Origin: Methylobacterium sp. J-077
GTDB lineage: Bacteria > Pseudomonadota > Alphaproteobacteria > Rhizobiales > Beijerinckiaceae
Length of the DNA stretch: 64,000 nucleotides
Assembly (NCBI RefSeq): GCF_022829365.1
Contig: NZ_JAKSYJ010000196.1
Location: forward strand, 168,761 to 232,760
Direction of reading: 5' to 3'
Within the stretch, counting starts at the first letter, position 1, and each line of letters starts with the position of its first letter. A program made the position numbers and the translations under genes. This document shows positions 7,274-16,903 of this stretch, one piece after another. Below the pieces are notes generated by a model that saw only the letters and a program-made list of their open reading frames with translations, made no database searches and had not been told where the DNA came from.

Positions 7274-8947
7274 TCAGAACAACCCGTCGATCTGCCCGTC
7301 GGCATCCAGGCGGATCGTGTCGGCGGCCGGGACCCGGGGCAGGCCCGGCATGGTCATGATCTCCCCGCAGATCGCCACCACGAAGCCGGCGCCCGCCGAG
7401 AGGCGGACGTCGCGCACGCCGACGACGTGGCCCTCGGGGGCGCCCATCAGGCTCGGGTCGGTGGAGAACGAGTACTGGGTCTTGGCCATGCAGATCGGCA
7501 GGTTTCCGTAGCCGTCCTTCTCGAAGGTGGCGAGCTTCTGGGCGGCCTTGGTCTCGATCTGGACGTCGGCGGCGCCGTATAGCTTGGTGGCGATCGCCCG
7601 GATCTTTTCCGTGAGCGGCGCTTCGGTCTCGTAGGCGTAGCGGATCGGTGCCGGCTCGTCCTGCGAGAGCTTGACCACGGCCCGGGCCAAATCCTCGGCG
7701 CCGGCGCCCCCCTCGGCCCAGTGGCGGCAGGTGATCGCCTCGACGTCGAGCTTTTCGCGGCACAGCTCCTTGAGCTTGGCGTGCTCGGCATCGGTGTCGG
7801 CGTAGAAGTGGTTGATCGCCACCACCACCGGCAGGCCGAAGCCGCGCAGGTTGGTGACGTGCCGGGCCAGATTCGCAAAACCCTTCTCCAGGGCGCCGAT
7901 ATTCTCGCCCCCGAGGTTTTTCTTGTCGACGCCGCCATGCATCTTGAGGGCGCGGACCGTGGCCACCACCACGACCGCCGAGGGCGTCAGGCCCGCCTGC
8001 CGGCACTTGATGTCCAGGAACTTCTCCGCGCCGAGATCGGCGCCGAACCCGGCCTCGGTCACCGTGTAGTCGGCGAGCCGCAGGCCCGCCCGGGTGGCGA
8101 TCACCGAATTGCAGCCATGGGCGATGTTGGCGAACGGGCCGCCATGGATCAGGGCCGGGTTGCCCTCCAGCGTCTGCACCAGGTTCGGCTGCAGGGCGTC
8201 CTTGAGCAGCACCGTCATGGCGCCGGTGGCCTTCACGTCCTTGAGGGTGACGAGCTTGCGGTCGCGGGTCTCGGCGATGACGATCCGGCCGAGGCGCTCC
8301 TCCAGGTCGGCCAGATCACGCGCGAGGCAGAACACCGCCATCACCTCGGAGGCCACCGTGATGTCGAACCCGTCCTCCCGGGGGAAGCCGTTGGCGACGC
8401 CGCCGAGCGACTGGGTGATCTGGCGCAGCGCCCGGTCGTTCATGTCGACGACCCGGCGCCAATGGATGCGGCGCACGTCGATGTTGAGCTCGTTGGCCCA
8501 GTAGACGTGGTTGTCGATCAGGGCGGCCGCGAGGCTGTGGGCCGAGGTGATGGCGTGGAAGTCGCCGGTGAAGTGCAGGTTGATCTGCTCCATCGGCACG
8601 ACCTGCGCCTTGCCGCCGCCGGCCGCCCCGCCCTTCATGCCGAAGCAGGGCCCGAGCGAGGGCTCGCGCAGGCAGATCATGGTCTTCTCGCCGATGCGGT
8701 TCAGGGCGTCGCCCAGCCCCACCGTGGTGGTGGTCTTGCCCTCGCCCGCAGGCGTCGGGGAGATCGCCGTCACCAGCACGAGCTTTCCGGGCGTCTTGCC
8801 CTCCAGCCCGGCGATGTAGCCGTGGTCGAGCTTGGCGATGTGCCGGCCGTAATTGTGGAGCGCCGTATCCGGGATGCCGAGCGTTTCAGCGACCTGCGCG
8901 ATCGGCTTCAGGGTCGCGGCGCGGGCGATCTCGATGTCTGACGGCAT
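7274..8947 (-). CDS. fhs: Formate--tetrahydrofolate ligase
   Basis: Forms 10-formyl-tetrahydrofolate from formate, THF and ATP. In methylotrophs (where it is often called ftfL) it feeds formate carbon into C1 assimilation. The protein has 557 residues, the normal length. The ATP-binding segment TPAGEGKTTTTVGLGDAL, then LREPSLGPCFGMKGGAAGGG, GGPFANIAHGCNSV and the C-terminal PGLPRVPAAD are all characteristic. A good ribosome binding site (GGGAGG) precedes the ATG at 8947. The gene is transcribed alone, with about 240 bases of upstream space for its promoter. Confidence 0.97.
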   Translation of the reverse strand: MPSDIEIARAATLKPIAQVAETLGIPDTALHNYGRHIAKLDHGYIAGLEGKTPGKLVLVTAISPTPAGEGKTTTTVGLGDALNRIGEKTMICLREPSLGPCFGMKGGAAGGGKAQVVPMEQINLHFTGDFHAITSAHSLAAALIDNHVYWANELNIDVRRIHWRRVVDMNDRALRQITQSLGGVANGFPREDGFDITVASEVMAVFCLARDLADLEERLGRIVIAETRDRKLVTLKDVKATGAMTVLLKDALQPNLVQTLEGNPALIHGGPFANIAHGCNSVIATRAGLRLADYTVTEAGFGADLGAEKFLDIKCRQAGLTPSAVVVVATVRALKMHGGVDKKNLGGENIGALEKGFANLARHVTNLRGFGLPVVVAINHFYADTDAEHAKLKELCREKLDVEAITCRHWAEGGAGAEDLARAVVKLSQDEPAPIRYAYETEAPLTEKIRAIATKLYGAADVQIETKAAQKLATFEKDGYGNLPICMAKTQYSFSTDPSLMGAPEGHVVGVRDVRLSAGAGFVVAICGEIMTMPGLPRVPAADTIRLDADGQIDGLF

Positions 8948-9191
8948 GGGCGTTCCTCCCTGGCTCCGCGGGCACGGCGCCCGCCCACCCGCCGACTGTT
9001 ATCGTACGGGAATTTTGCCTCGCGGTGTCCTGCCGCGCCGGTCTCGCGCGGACGCGGTCGCACGGCGCGGCCGCCCGACGAGCAGCGGCAGCACTGTGCG
9101 TCAAACCGGACGAAAACGCCCGTCGATTTTTATGAGCCGGCCGACAAATTAGTCTTGCCGGTCCGGAGAGGATGAACCCGCAAAGGGGGCG

Positions 9192-11060
9192 TCAGCCCCC
9201 CGACTTCTTGGCCTTGTCGGCGGCGCCCGGGGCCTCGTGGGGCTGGGGCGCCCCCTTGGGCAGTTCCGGGTTCTCGGCGTTGTGCGGGGCGGCGACCGGG
9301 GCCGGCGTGGTCTCGGCTGTGGCGGTCGGCTTGTCGGTGTCCGGCAGGCCGTCCTTGAGCTTCTCGTTGATCTGCGCGAGGTCGTCCGGCTCGGGGTTCA
9401 GGTCCTTGGCATGCTGCCACTGGAACTTGCCCTCGAGGCGTCGGCCCGAGCGCCAATAGGCGTCGCCGAGGTGGTCGTTGATGGTCGGGTCGCCGGGCTT
9501 CAGCTCGACCGCCTTCTCCAGCTCGCGCACCGCGTCGTCCCAGCGGCCGAGGCGGTAATAGGCCCAGCCGAGGCTGTCGACGATCATGCCGTCCCGGGGG
9601 CTGGCATCCGCGGCCTGCTGCAGCAGCTTGAACGCCTCGTCGATGTTGATCTTCTGGTCGACCCAGGAATAGCCGAGGTAGTTCATCACCTGCGCCTTGG
9701 CGGCCGGCTGGCTCGCCGGCACCAGGGAGAGGGCCTTCTTCAGGTCGGCCTCGGCCTTGGGCCATTGTTTGGCGCGCTCGTAGGCGGTGCCGCGGAAGTA
9801 GAAGGTCGTCCAGTAGTTCGCCAGCGGCCGGTCGCCGATCAGGTCGATGGCACGGGTGTAGGTGGCGGCCGCCTCCTCATACTTCTTGCGCGCCCGCTGG
9901 ACGTTGCCCAGCGCGGTGATCACGTCGATGTCGTCCGGGTGCGCCTTCATGGCCGCGTCGAGATGGGCGAGCGCCTCGTCGCCCTTGCCCATCTGCTCCA
10001 GGTTGAGGCCGATCTGGATGTCGGCGTTGAGCTTGAGCGGCGAGGTCGCGGGGATCTGCGCGTAGGCCTCGTTGGCCCGCTCGGTCTGCTTCATCCGGTC
10101 GAGGGTGTCGGCCAGCGTCAGCCGGGCGAGCGCGTGGTCCGGGGCCAGGTAGAGCGCCAGCCGCAGGTAGATCACCGCGGGCAGCTCGTCGCCCTGCGTC
10201 GAGCCCGCCGAACCCAGCCCGTACAGTACCTCGGCGGCGCCCTCCTGGGCGGTGCCGATCAGCCGGGCCAGCGGCTTGCCGTCCTTGAGCTTGTCCAGGG
10301 CGTCGCGCACCAGCGGGTGCCGGGGCGAGAGCTGGTCGAAGTCGGAATAGGCCTGGATCGCCAGGTCGGTGCGGCCGAGGCTCGCCTCCATCCGGGCATA
10401 GGCGTCGACGATGCGCAGGGTGTTGCGGTCGGCCTCGTAGGCCGCCTTGAGGCGCCGCTCGGCCTCGGCGTTGTCGCCGATCACCGAGGCGATCAGGCCG
10501 GCATGGTAGTCCCGGAAGGTGTTGTAGTAGCGCTCGCCCCGAAGCTTGTTGACCGTCTCCAGCGCCTTCTTGCCGTCGCCCGCGCCGGCATAGGACCAGG
10601 CGGTGAGCAACGTCGCGGTCAGGTCAGTCGCCGCGCCCCGGCCGCTGCGGGAGAAGTTCTGGCGGGCGGCGGCCCATTGGCCCGCCTTGATCTGGCGCAC
10701 CCCCAGCGAGAGGTTGGCGAGCCCGTTGGTGGGATCGCGCGCGATCAGCTTCTCGGCGGCCCGGAACGCGTCCGGCAGGGCGCCGTCGGCCAAGAGCGAG
10801 ATGAAGGCGCGCTCGACCAGCTCGGCGTTGCGCGGATCGGCCTTGACCGCCTCGCGGTAGAAGCTCGCCGCCGCCGCCGTGTCCCGGGCGGCCCCCGCAA
10901 TGTAGGCGGACAGGAAGTTGCCCTCCAGGGATTCCGCGGGCTCGTATTCGAGCAGCGGGGCCGACTCGCGCGGCTGGGCGGCCAGGACGGTCTGGGGCAG
11001 ACCGGCAGCGAGCATCAGGGCGAGCGCCGAGACGCTCCGGCGGGCGCGTGTTGTCATCAT
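9192..11060 (-). CDS. Exported tetratricopeptide-repeat protein
   Basis: Protein of 622 residues with an N-terminal signal peptide (MMTTRARRSVSALALMLAAG, cleaved near VLA-AQP), then a long array of TPR-like helical pairs from about residue 45 to 580. Units such as YSWVDQKINIDEAFKLLQQA and GWAYYRLGRWDDAVRELEKA are plain TPRs. The tail of about 50 residues is Pro/Ala/Lys-rich. It is likely a periplasmic scaffold; partners are not known. The start at 11060 is chosen because the longer frame adds a non-signal leader. The gene following its stop is fhs on the same strand, about 240 bases away. Confidence 0.85.
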   Translation of the reverse strand: MMTTRARRSVSALALMLAAGLPQTVLAAQPRESAPLLEYEPAESLEGNFLSAYIAGAARDTAAAASFYREAVKADPRNAELVERAFISLLADGALPDAFRAAEKLIARDPTNGLANLSLGVRQIKAGQWAAARQNFSRSGRGAATDLTATLLTAWSYAGAGDGKKALETVNKLRGERYYNTFRDYHAGLIASVIGDNAEAERRLKAAYEADRNTLRIVDAYARMEASLGRTDLAIQAYSDFDQLSPRHPLVRDALDKLKDGKPLARLIGTAQEGAAEVLYGLGSAGSTQGDELPAVIYLRLALYLAPDHALARLTLADTLDRMKQTERANEAYAQIPATSPLKLNADIQIGLNLEQMGKGDEALAHLDAAMKAHPDDIDVITALGNVQRARKKYEEAAATYTRAIDLIGDRPLANYWTTFYFRGTAYERAKQWPKAEADLKKALSLVPASQPAAKAQVMNYLGYSWVDQKINIDEAFKLLQQAADASPRDGMIVDSLGWAYYRLGRWDDAVRELEKAVELKPGDPTINDHLGDAYWRSGRRLEGKFQWQHAKDLNPEPDDLAQINEKLKDGLPDTDKPTATAETTPAPVAAPHNAENPELPKGAPQPHEAPGAADKAKKSGG

Positions 11061-11202
11061 GAACCGATCGCGGCTCCTGGGCGCCGGGCCCTCGGGGGCC
11101 GGGCGCGGGAATGGCGGGGCGTTCCCGAAAATCGCTGGGGACACTGAACGCATCCCGCCAGCCCCGCAAGGCGAAAGGATGGCGCGGGGGGACCGGATGG
11201 TC

Positions 11203-11798
11203 TCAGGCGGGCATCACGAGTTCGACGGCCAAGCTGCCGAGCACGGTGGTGAGAGCGGCGTGCTGCAGGAGTTCCGTGACGGGCTCCGCTTCAAGTTTCG
11301 GGACGGCGCGGTCATAGACGACGCAGCAGACCGCGCCGGTGAGGCGCGAGCCGTACAGGAGGCCGTCCGCATCGCTCGTCTCGTGGATCGCGCGACTGAG
11401 ATGCGGGCCGTAGCGATGGGCCTTGGCGCGGCCGGCATCCGTCGAGATGCCGAGCCGGAGCAGGCCGGTGGTCCGCAGGTCGATGACGGTCACGGGCTGG
11501 ATTCGCTCACCCGTGTCACGCCCCAGCGGGCGATCTCCGCTGCGCCGATCCGGCGCCGGCGACGGTTCTCGAAGCGATCGCGGATCAGCGTCTCGGCAAC
11601 GCCCGTCGCCAGGTCCACGGCGAGGTAGAGGACCTTGAAGCCGTCGTCCGGACTGGAGAAGCGCGACCGCCCGAACCCCATGCCGAGGGGCGTCGATCGG
11701 TATGCCAGGGGCGTGACGCGGTAGTAGCCGAGCGGCTGGAAGGCGATGGCGAGGCTGGCGAGGACCGCGTGATCGAGCCTCGGCTCACGCGAAGTCAT
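11203..11798 (-). pseudogene. RES-domain toxin gene, split by a frameshift
   Basis: RES toxins of RES-Xre systems deplete NAD+. The first frame, from 11798, holds GYYRVTPLAYRSTPLGMGFG, with the conserved Arg, and VAETLIRDRF, with the conserved Glu, ending at a TGA at 11490-11492. The rest of the domain (TVIDLRTTGLLRLGI, then HLSRAIHE, DGLLYGSR) continues in the next frame from a GTG at 11493 to 11203. The two frames overlap as GTGA, and a -1 shift there would restore one protein of about 198 residues. I see no classic slippery heptamer, so mutation or sequencing error is more likely than programmed shifting. The antitoxin gene just upstream is intact. Confidence 0.75.
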
Positions 11799-12477
11799 CG
11801 CGGGCCGCATCGATGACGGAAGCGACCCGTCCCCGCTTCAGGTCTTCGAGCGGCGATCCGCCGCGCGCGTAGGGCTCGACCAGCCAGAGCCAGGCGGTGC
11901 GCGGATCACCGATGATCGCCAGCACCTCGGCGAGCCCCGCGACTGGACGGCCATCGACGAACTGGGCCAGCGGAAACAGGTGCTTGCGCGTCCCCTTCAG
12001 CAAGCCCACGACCGCGCCGCTGCGCCGCCAATCCTGCAGGGTGGAGCGCGCGATCCCGAGACGGGCTGCAAGGTCGCTTGCGCCTGCGAGGGGGCCGGCC
12101 CAGTCCTCGAGCTTCAGCGGAAGCGCATAGGCCGCAAGCCGCTTCAGGCCGTCCCGACGATCGGTCGTCTCGCCCGGTGCCGCTCCGCGGCTCAGTTCGA
12201 CAGCGCCGAGCGGCTTCAGGATGAGCCTCCGCGGCTTTTCATCACCGGGCTCGCTCGATCCCGGGACCGATCCCTCCGCTTTGAGGTGATCCAGCACGGC
12301 GTGCATGGCCCGGACGGCATCGCCTTGCTCCACGGCTCGGCCGACCGCGGCCATCAAGCCTGCGATGTGTCTCAACGCTTCCGGTTCCGCCTCCGGATTG
12401 CGCCTCCGGAGCACGGCCAGAACGTCGTCGGATCGGATGTCGAGCGTATCCCGCCCGGCCGCGGAATCCCGTGCCAT
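11785..12477 (-). CDS. Antitoxin of the Xre/MbcA/ParS type (RES-Xre module)
   Basis: Protein of 230 residues. A helix-turn-helix-like segment (ASDLAARLGIARSTLQDWRR) lies in the middle to C-terminal half. The end (PLAQFVDGRPVAGLAEVL, then TAWLWLVEPYARGGSPLEDL) is the MbcA/ParS toxin-binding domain normally paired with RES toxins. The N-terminal 90 residues are variable. The ATG at 12477 gives a complete protein; a longer frame upstream only runs antisense-like through the neighbour. Its stop lies inside the start of the split RES gene, so the two form one transcription unit. It probably represses its own promoter in 12478-12548. Confidence 0.75.
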   Translation of the reverse strand: MARDSAAGRDTLDIRSDDVLAVLRRRNPEAEPEALRHIAGLMAAVGRAVEQGDAVRAMHAVLDHLKAEGSVPGSSEPGDEKPRRLILKPLGAVELSRGAAPGETTDRRDGLKRLAAYALPLKLEDWAGPLAGASDLAARLGIARSTLQDWRRSGAVVGLLKGTRKHLFPLAQFVDGRPVAGLAEVLAIIGDPRTAWLWLVEPYARGGSPLEDLKRGRVASVIDAARDDFA

Positions 12478-12548
12478 CCCGGCAGCCCTCCGTCTCCGCA
12501 CAATCTCGTGCGGATTGTGCGGATTGTCCAGATCGGACGGGAGGGTCC

Positions 12549-14222
12549 TCACATGTTCGGATAGTTCGGCCCGCCCGGCCCCTCCGGCGTCACCCAGTCG
12601 ATGTTCTGGTTCGGGTCCTTGATATCGCAGGTCTTGCAGTGGACGCAGTTCTGCGCGTTGATCTGGTAGCGCACGCCGTCGCTGGCGGCGGCATCCTCGA
12701 CCCATTCGTAGACGCCGGCCGGACAGTAGCGGGACGAGGGGCCGCCGTAGACGTCGTGCTCGGAGTGCTTCTGCAGCTCCATGTCCCGGACCTTCAGGTG
12801 GGGCGGCTGGTCTTCCTCGTGGTTGGTGTTCGAGAGATAGACCGAGGAGAGCCGGTCGAAGGTCAGCTTGCCGTCGGGCTTGGGGTAGGTGATCGGCGTC
12901 ACCTCCGAGAGCGGCTTGAGGCAGGCATGGTCCGGCTTGCCGTGCTTGAGCGTGCCGAACAGCGAGGTGCCGAGCAGGCTGGTGGTCCACATGTCGATGC
13001 CGCCGAGCCCGACGCCCACCAGGGTGCCGTAGCGCGACCAGAGCGGCTTGACGTTGCGCACCGCCTTGAGGTCCTGCCCGATCGGGCTGTCGCGCCAGCC
13101 GGCCTCGTAGGCGGTGAGCTCGTCGCCGGCCCGGCCGGCCTTCAGGGCGTCCGCGATGGCGTCCGCGGCCTGGATCCCGGACAGGACCGCGTTGTGCGAG
13201 CCCTTGATCCGCGGCACGTTGACGAAGCCGGCCGAGCAGCCGACCAGGCAGCCGCCGGGGAAGACCAGCTTGGGCACCGATTGCCAGCCGCCCTCCATGA
13301 TCGCCCGCGCGCCGTAGCCGATGCGCTTGGCACCCGCGAAAGTCTCGGCGATCAGCGGATGGGTTTTGAACCGCTGGAACTCCTCGAACGGCGACAGGGT
13401 CGGGTTCTCGTAGTTCAGGTGCGTGACGAAGCCGACCGAGAGCAGGTTGTCGTCGAAATGATAGAGCCAGGAGCCGCCGCCCGCCTTGTTGGGCAGGGGC
13501 CAGCCCATGGTGTGGCGCACCAGCCCCGGCTCGAAGGTTGAATCCGGCAGCTGCCAGAGCTCCTTCACACCGAGCCCGTACTTGAAGTGGTCGCTGTGCC
13601 GGTTGAGGGCATACCGCTGGATCAGCCCCTTGGTCAGGTTGCCCCGGGCGCCCTCGCCGAACACCGTGTACTTGCCGCGCAGTTCCATGCCGCGGGTGTA
13701 GTCGTCGCGCGGCTCGCCCGCCTTGCCGATCCCGAGATCGCCCGTGGCGATGCCCGCCACCGCGCCGGCCTCGTCGTACAGCACCTCCGCGGCCGGGAAG
13801 CCCGGATAGATCTCGACGCCCAGCGCCTCGGCCTGGACGCCCAGATACTTGCAGACGTTCGACAGCGAGCCGACAAAGTTGCCGTGGTTCGACATGAGCT
13901 TGGGAAAGAACACGTTCGGCAGTGTGACGCCGCTGTTCTTGGTGAGCATCATGAACTCGTCGCGCTGGACTTGCGTCTTCAGCGGCCGCTCCGGATCGGT
14001 GCGCCAGTCCGGCAGCAGCAGGTCGAGGCCGTTCGGGTCGATCACCGCGCCCGACAGGATGTGGGCGCCGACTTCCGAGCCCTTCTCGACCACGACGACG
14101 GAGATCTCCTCGCCGATCTCGGCCGCCCGCTGCTTCAGGCGGATCGCGGTGGCGAGCCCGGCCGGGCCGGCGCCGACCACGACCACGTCGAAATCCATGC
14201 TTTCGCGTTCGGGCAGCGCCAT
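12549..14222 (-). CDS. Electron transfer flavoprotein-ubiquinone oxidoreductase
   Basis: Membrane-associated FAD and 4Fe-4S enzyme that passes electrons from ETF to ubiquinone, linking fatty-acid, amino-acid and methylamine-type dehydrogenations to respiration. The N-terminal Rossmann motif is DVVVVGAGPAGLATAIRL. The C-terminal ferredoxin-like domain has CPAGVYEW and NCVHCKTCDIKDP, giving the four cluster cysteines, and ends PGGPNYPNM. The length of 557 residues is typical. The ATG at 14222 was chosen because the longer frame adds an unrelated leader. No etfAB genes are nearby. Confidence 0.95.
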   Translation of the reverse strand: MALPERESMDFDVVVVGAGPAGLATAIRLKQRAAEIGEEISVVVVEKGSEVGAHILSGAVIDPNGLDLLLPDWRTDPERPLKTQVQRDEFMMLTKNSGVTLPNVFFPKLMSNHGNFVGSLSNVCKYLGVQAEALGVEIYPGFPAAEVLYDEAGAVAGIATGDLGIGKAGEPRDDYTRGMELRGKYTVFGEGARGNLTKGLIQRYALNRHSDHFKYGLGVKELWQLPDSTFEPGLVRHTMGWPLPNKAGGGSWLYHFDDNLLSVGFVTHLNYENPTLSPFEEFQRFKTHPLIAETFAGAKRIGYGARAIMEGGWQSVPKLVFPGGCLVGCSAGFVNVPRIKGSHNAVLSGIQAADAIADALKAGRAGDELTAYEAGWRDSPIGQDLKAVRNVKPLWSRYGTLVGVGLGGIDMWTTSLLGTSLFGTLKHGKPDHACLKPLSEVTPITYPKPDGKLTFDRLSSVYLSNTNHEEDQPPHLKVRDMELQKHSEHDVYGGPSSRYCPAGVYEWVEDAAASDGVRYQINAQNCVHCKTCDIKDPNQNIDWVTPEGPGGPNYPNM

Positions 14223-14504
14223 CGTCGAGCCTCCTGTTTTCTTGTCGCTATGCCCGATCCGTTCCCGGGTCGGCATGATGTTCTGCCGTCTCAAGCGATT
14301 CCAAGCTAGAAAGGCAAGGTGCTGAGGCCCGGACTTGAGGGAAAGCTCCCCTATGCCGCATGGGTGGGGAATGCGGACGGGCTCGGGGCGACTCAGCGGT
14401 AACCGGCGGGCGCGGCACGGCGCCTGGGGCCGCGCCGTTCGGTCACGCAAGTCCTTGTCGTCGAGCGGGTTTCAAGAGTTGTCCACAGGCATCGAGCGCC
14501 CCAC

Positions 14505-15386
14505 ATGCTGATCAGCATGCCGAGCCCCAACGACGCGCAAGCCGACCTCATCGCCTATCTCGATTTCCACGTGGAGGCCGGCGCCGACGCGGTCCTCGAC
14601 GAGCAGCCGCATGACCGGTTCGGCGAGGCCGACACGCCGGCCCCGACTCTGCGGGCGCCCCGGCGCCCGGCCGCGGCCCCCCGGCCCGTTGCCTCGTCCA
14701 ACTCGCTCGTGCCGCCTCCGGGCTCGCCCCCGCCGGCGGCGCCGGCCCGGACCTTCGGGCGGGCGGCGAGCGCCCAGCCGGACGAGGCGGCGAGCGACGC
14801 CCGCGCCCGGGCGCGCGAGGCCAAGAGCCTGGACGAGCTGGAAAAGATCCTGGCGAATTTCGACGCCTGCCCGCTGCGCTTCACCGCCAAGAACCTGGTC
14901 TTCGCCGACGGCAACCCCGAGGCCCGGGTGATGTTCTTGGGCGAAGCGCCGGGGGCCGACGAGGACCGGATCGGCAAGCCGTTCATGGGCCGCTCGGGCC
15001 AGCTCCTCGACAAGATGATGGCGGCGGTCGGCCTCGACCGGACCAGCGCCTATATCGGCAACATCGTGCCCTGGCGGCCCCCGGGCAACCGCAACCCGAC
15101 CCCCCAGGAGGTGGCGGTGTGCCGGCCGTTCGTGGAGCGCCAGATCGAGCTGGTCGACCCGGAGGTGATCGTCTGCCTCGGTGCGCCCGCGACCCAGACC
15201 CTGACCGGCACCAAGGACGGCATCCTGCGAACCCGCGGCCGGCTGTTCCCCTATAAGCTGCCGAGCCGCGAGGCGAAGCTGCTCGCCACCCTCCACCCGG
15301 CCTTCCTGCTGCGTCAGCCGGTGCAGAAGCGCCTGGCCTGGCGGGATTTCCGGTCCTTGCGCGCCCTGCTCGACGGAAAAGCTTGA
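14505..15386 (+). CDS. Uracil-DNA glycosylase, family 4 type
   Basis: Removes uracil from DNA. After an extended Pro/Ala-rich leader of about 100 residues come LDELEKILANFDACPLR, the catalytic GEAPGADEDRIGKPFMGRSG, the NIVPWRPPGNRNPTP segment and the C-terminal LATLHPAFLL. This is the layout of alphaproteobacterial family 4 enzymes with an iron-sulfur cluster. Only one cysteine stands in the first cluster motif (DACPLR). An ATG at 14520 is an alternative start. The gene is divergent from the ETF oxidoreductase, and the space between carries no clear operator. Confidence 0.88.
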   Translation: MLISMPSPNDAQADLIAYLDFHVEAGADAVLDEQPHDRFGEADTPAPTLRAPRRPAAAPRPVASSNSLVPPPGSPPPAAPARTFGRAASAQPDEAASDARARAREAKSLDELEKILANFDACPLRFTAKNLVFADGNPEARVMFLGEAPGADEDRIGKPFMGRSGQLLDKMMAAVGLDRTSAYIGNIVPWRPPGNRNPTPQEVAVCRPFVERQIELVDPEVIVCLGAPATQTLTGTKDGILRTRGRLFPYKLPSREAKLLATLHPAFLLRQPVQKRLAWRDFRSLRALLDGKA

Positions 15387-15422
15387 CCGTGGGCGCGGAA
15401 CCGGGCGTTCCCTCCCGTCATT

Positions 15423-15471
15423 AGAGCTTCGTCCCGAACGGTGTCTGCCGGCTTTCGGACATAGGCGATGC
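15423..15471 (+). repeat. Palindromic repeat of the GCCGGCTTTCGG family, copy 2
   Basis: AGAGCTTCGTCCCGAACGGT and the GCCGGCTTTCGGAC half form an imperfect palindrome 36 bases after the glycosylase stop. It lies in the short gap before the metallopeptidase gene. Confidence 0.6.
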
Positions 15472-15523
15472 ACAGTTAGGACCGCGCCCTGCCCGGCGGC
15501 AGGCGCGGCATCAGGGCGGTACC

Positions 15524-16432
15524 ATGCGCTGGGACGATCTACGCAGCTCCGACAACGTCGAGGATCGCCGCGGTGAGGGCGGCGGTGGCGGCATGGGCTT
15601 CCCGGGCGGCGGCGCGGGCGGCCTCGGGATCGGCACCATCGTGGTGCTGCTGATCATCGGCTACTTCACCGGCATCAACCCGGCGATCCTGATCGGCGGC
15701 GCCCAGCAGATCGGTCGCGGCGGCGGCCAGCAGGAGCAGCAGGCCGACCCGCAGACCCAGTCCAAGCGGCGCCAGGCGCCCACGGACGAGAGCGGCCGGT
15801 TCGCGTCAAAAATCCTGGGCAACACCGAGGACGTGTGGAGCCAGATCCTGCCGCAGCAGACCGGCAAGCAATACACCCCGACGACCCTGGTGCTCTATAC
15901 CGGCGGCACCCGCTCGGGCTGCGGCTCGGCCCAGGCCGCCATGGGGCCGTTCTACTGCCCGCTCGACAAGAAGGTCTATCTCGATACCGGCTTCTTCAAG
16001 GAGATGGCGACCAAGTTCGGCGTGAAGGGCGATTTCGCCTACGCCTACGTCATCGCCCACGAGGTCGGCCACCACGTCCAGGACGTGCTCGGCATCCTCG
16101 GCAAGGTCCAGGCCCGCCAGCAGCAGGCCTCCAGCAAGACCGAGGCGAACGCCCTGTCGGTGCGGATCGAGCTGATGGCCGATTGCCTGGCCGGTGTCTG
16201 GGCCAAGAACTCCAACGACAAATATGCCGAGCTGGACCAGGGCGACATCGACGAGGCCCTGAACGCCGCCGCCCAGATCGGCGACGATTCGCTGCAGAAG
16301 CGCTCGCAGGGCTACGTGGTGCCAGATTCCTTCACCCACGGCTCCTCAGCCCAGCGCCAGCGTTGGTTCACCGCCGGCTACAAGAGCGGCCAGACCAAGG
16401 CCTGCGATACCTTCCGCACGGCGGATAACTGA
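15524..16432 (+). CDS. Neutral zinc metallopeptidase, YpfJ family
   Basis: Protein of 302 residues. A Gly-rich N-terminus is followed by one membrane segment (GIGTIVVLLIIGYFTGINPA, about residues 26-48) and a Gln-rich linker. The catalytic domain has AHEVGHHVQDVLG, the HExxH zinc site, and a downstream ELMADCLAGVWA, the third ligand region. Likely anchored in the inner membrane with the protease domain outside. Substrate unknown. An ATG start at 15524 agrees with the family N-terminus MRWDDLRSSDNVEDRR. Confidence 0.9.
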   Translation: MRWDDLRSSDNVEDRRGEGGGGGMGFPGGGAGGLGIGTIVVLLIIGYFTGINPAILIGGAQQIGRGGGQQEQQADPQTQSKRRQAPTDESGRFASKILGNTEDVWSQILPQQTGKQYTPTTLVLYTGGTRSGCGSAQAAMGPFYCPLDKKVYLDTGFFKEMATKFGVKGDFAYAYVIAHEVGHHVQDVLGILGKVQARQQQASSKTEANALSVRIELMADCLAGVWAKNSNDKYAELDQGDIDEALNAAAQIGDDSLQKRSQGYVVPDSFTHGSSAQRQRWFTAGYKSGQTKACDTFRTADN

Positions 16433-16636
16433 GGCTGGCTCAGGGCTTCCGCGAGCGTAGCGAAGCGAGGACGGCAAAAGCTCCCCGTCCAGCGTCATCT
16501 TTCACCAGCGGCTCCAGCGAAGGGCTCGGCCGGAACCTTCTGGCCCCCCTCCGGCATCCTGGCGACAGGGCTGCCGGCTTGACGCGCATGTCGTTTCGCA
16601 TTCCCGTTCGATCCAGTCCGACTCATGGAGTGCGCG

Positions 16637-16903
16637 ATGGCGTCCCTCGCCGTGACGGCGAAAGGACAGGTCACCCTGAAACGTGACCTGCTACGACACC
16701 TCGGCATCAAGCCTGGGGAGCGAATCGACTTCGAGAAACTGCCCGGTGGTGAGTTGCGCGTGCGGGCGGCCCGGCCATCTGGCACGATCGACAAGTTCCT
16801 CCATGCCCTCGATGGAAAAGTGACGCTGGATAAGCCGCTGACGATCGAGGCGATGAACGCCATTGCTGAAGCGGGCTGGTCCGGCGCGCCGGACGACCCA
16901 TGA
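16637..16903 (+). CDS. AbrB/MazE-type antitoxin (VapB)
   Basis: Protein of 88 residues with the swapped-hairpin DNA-binding domain (SLAVTAKGQVTLKRDLLRHL, then KPGERIDFEKLPGG) and a C-terminal toxin-binding tail. GGAG lies six bases before the ATG at 16637, favouring it over the ATG at 16625. The stop overlaps the toxin start (ATGA), typical of an autoregulated vapBC operon. This is the only toxin-antitoxin pair in the window in which both frames are intact. Confidence 0.88.
   Translation: MASLAVTAKGQVTLKRDLLRHLGIKPGERIDFEKLPGGELRVRAARPSGTIDKFLHALDGKVTLDKPLTIEAMNAIAEAGWSGAPDDP

Noticed and set aside
11490..11500. Programmed -1 frameshift in the RES toxin
   Set aside because: No slippery heptamer or downstream pseudoknot is evident; mutation or sequencing error is the simpler reading.
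14475..14484. DnaA-box-like TTGTCCACAG upstream of the uracil-DNA glycosylase gene
   Set aside because: A single isolated site in GC-rich sequence; no cluster and no AT-rich unwinding region, so it is not evidence for an origin.
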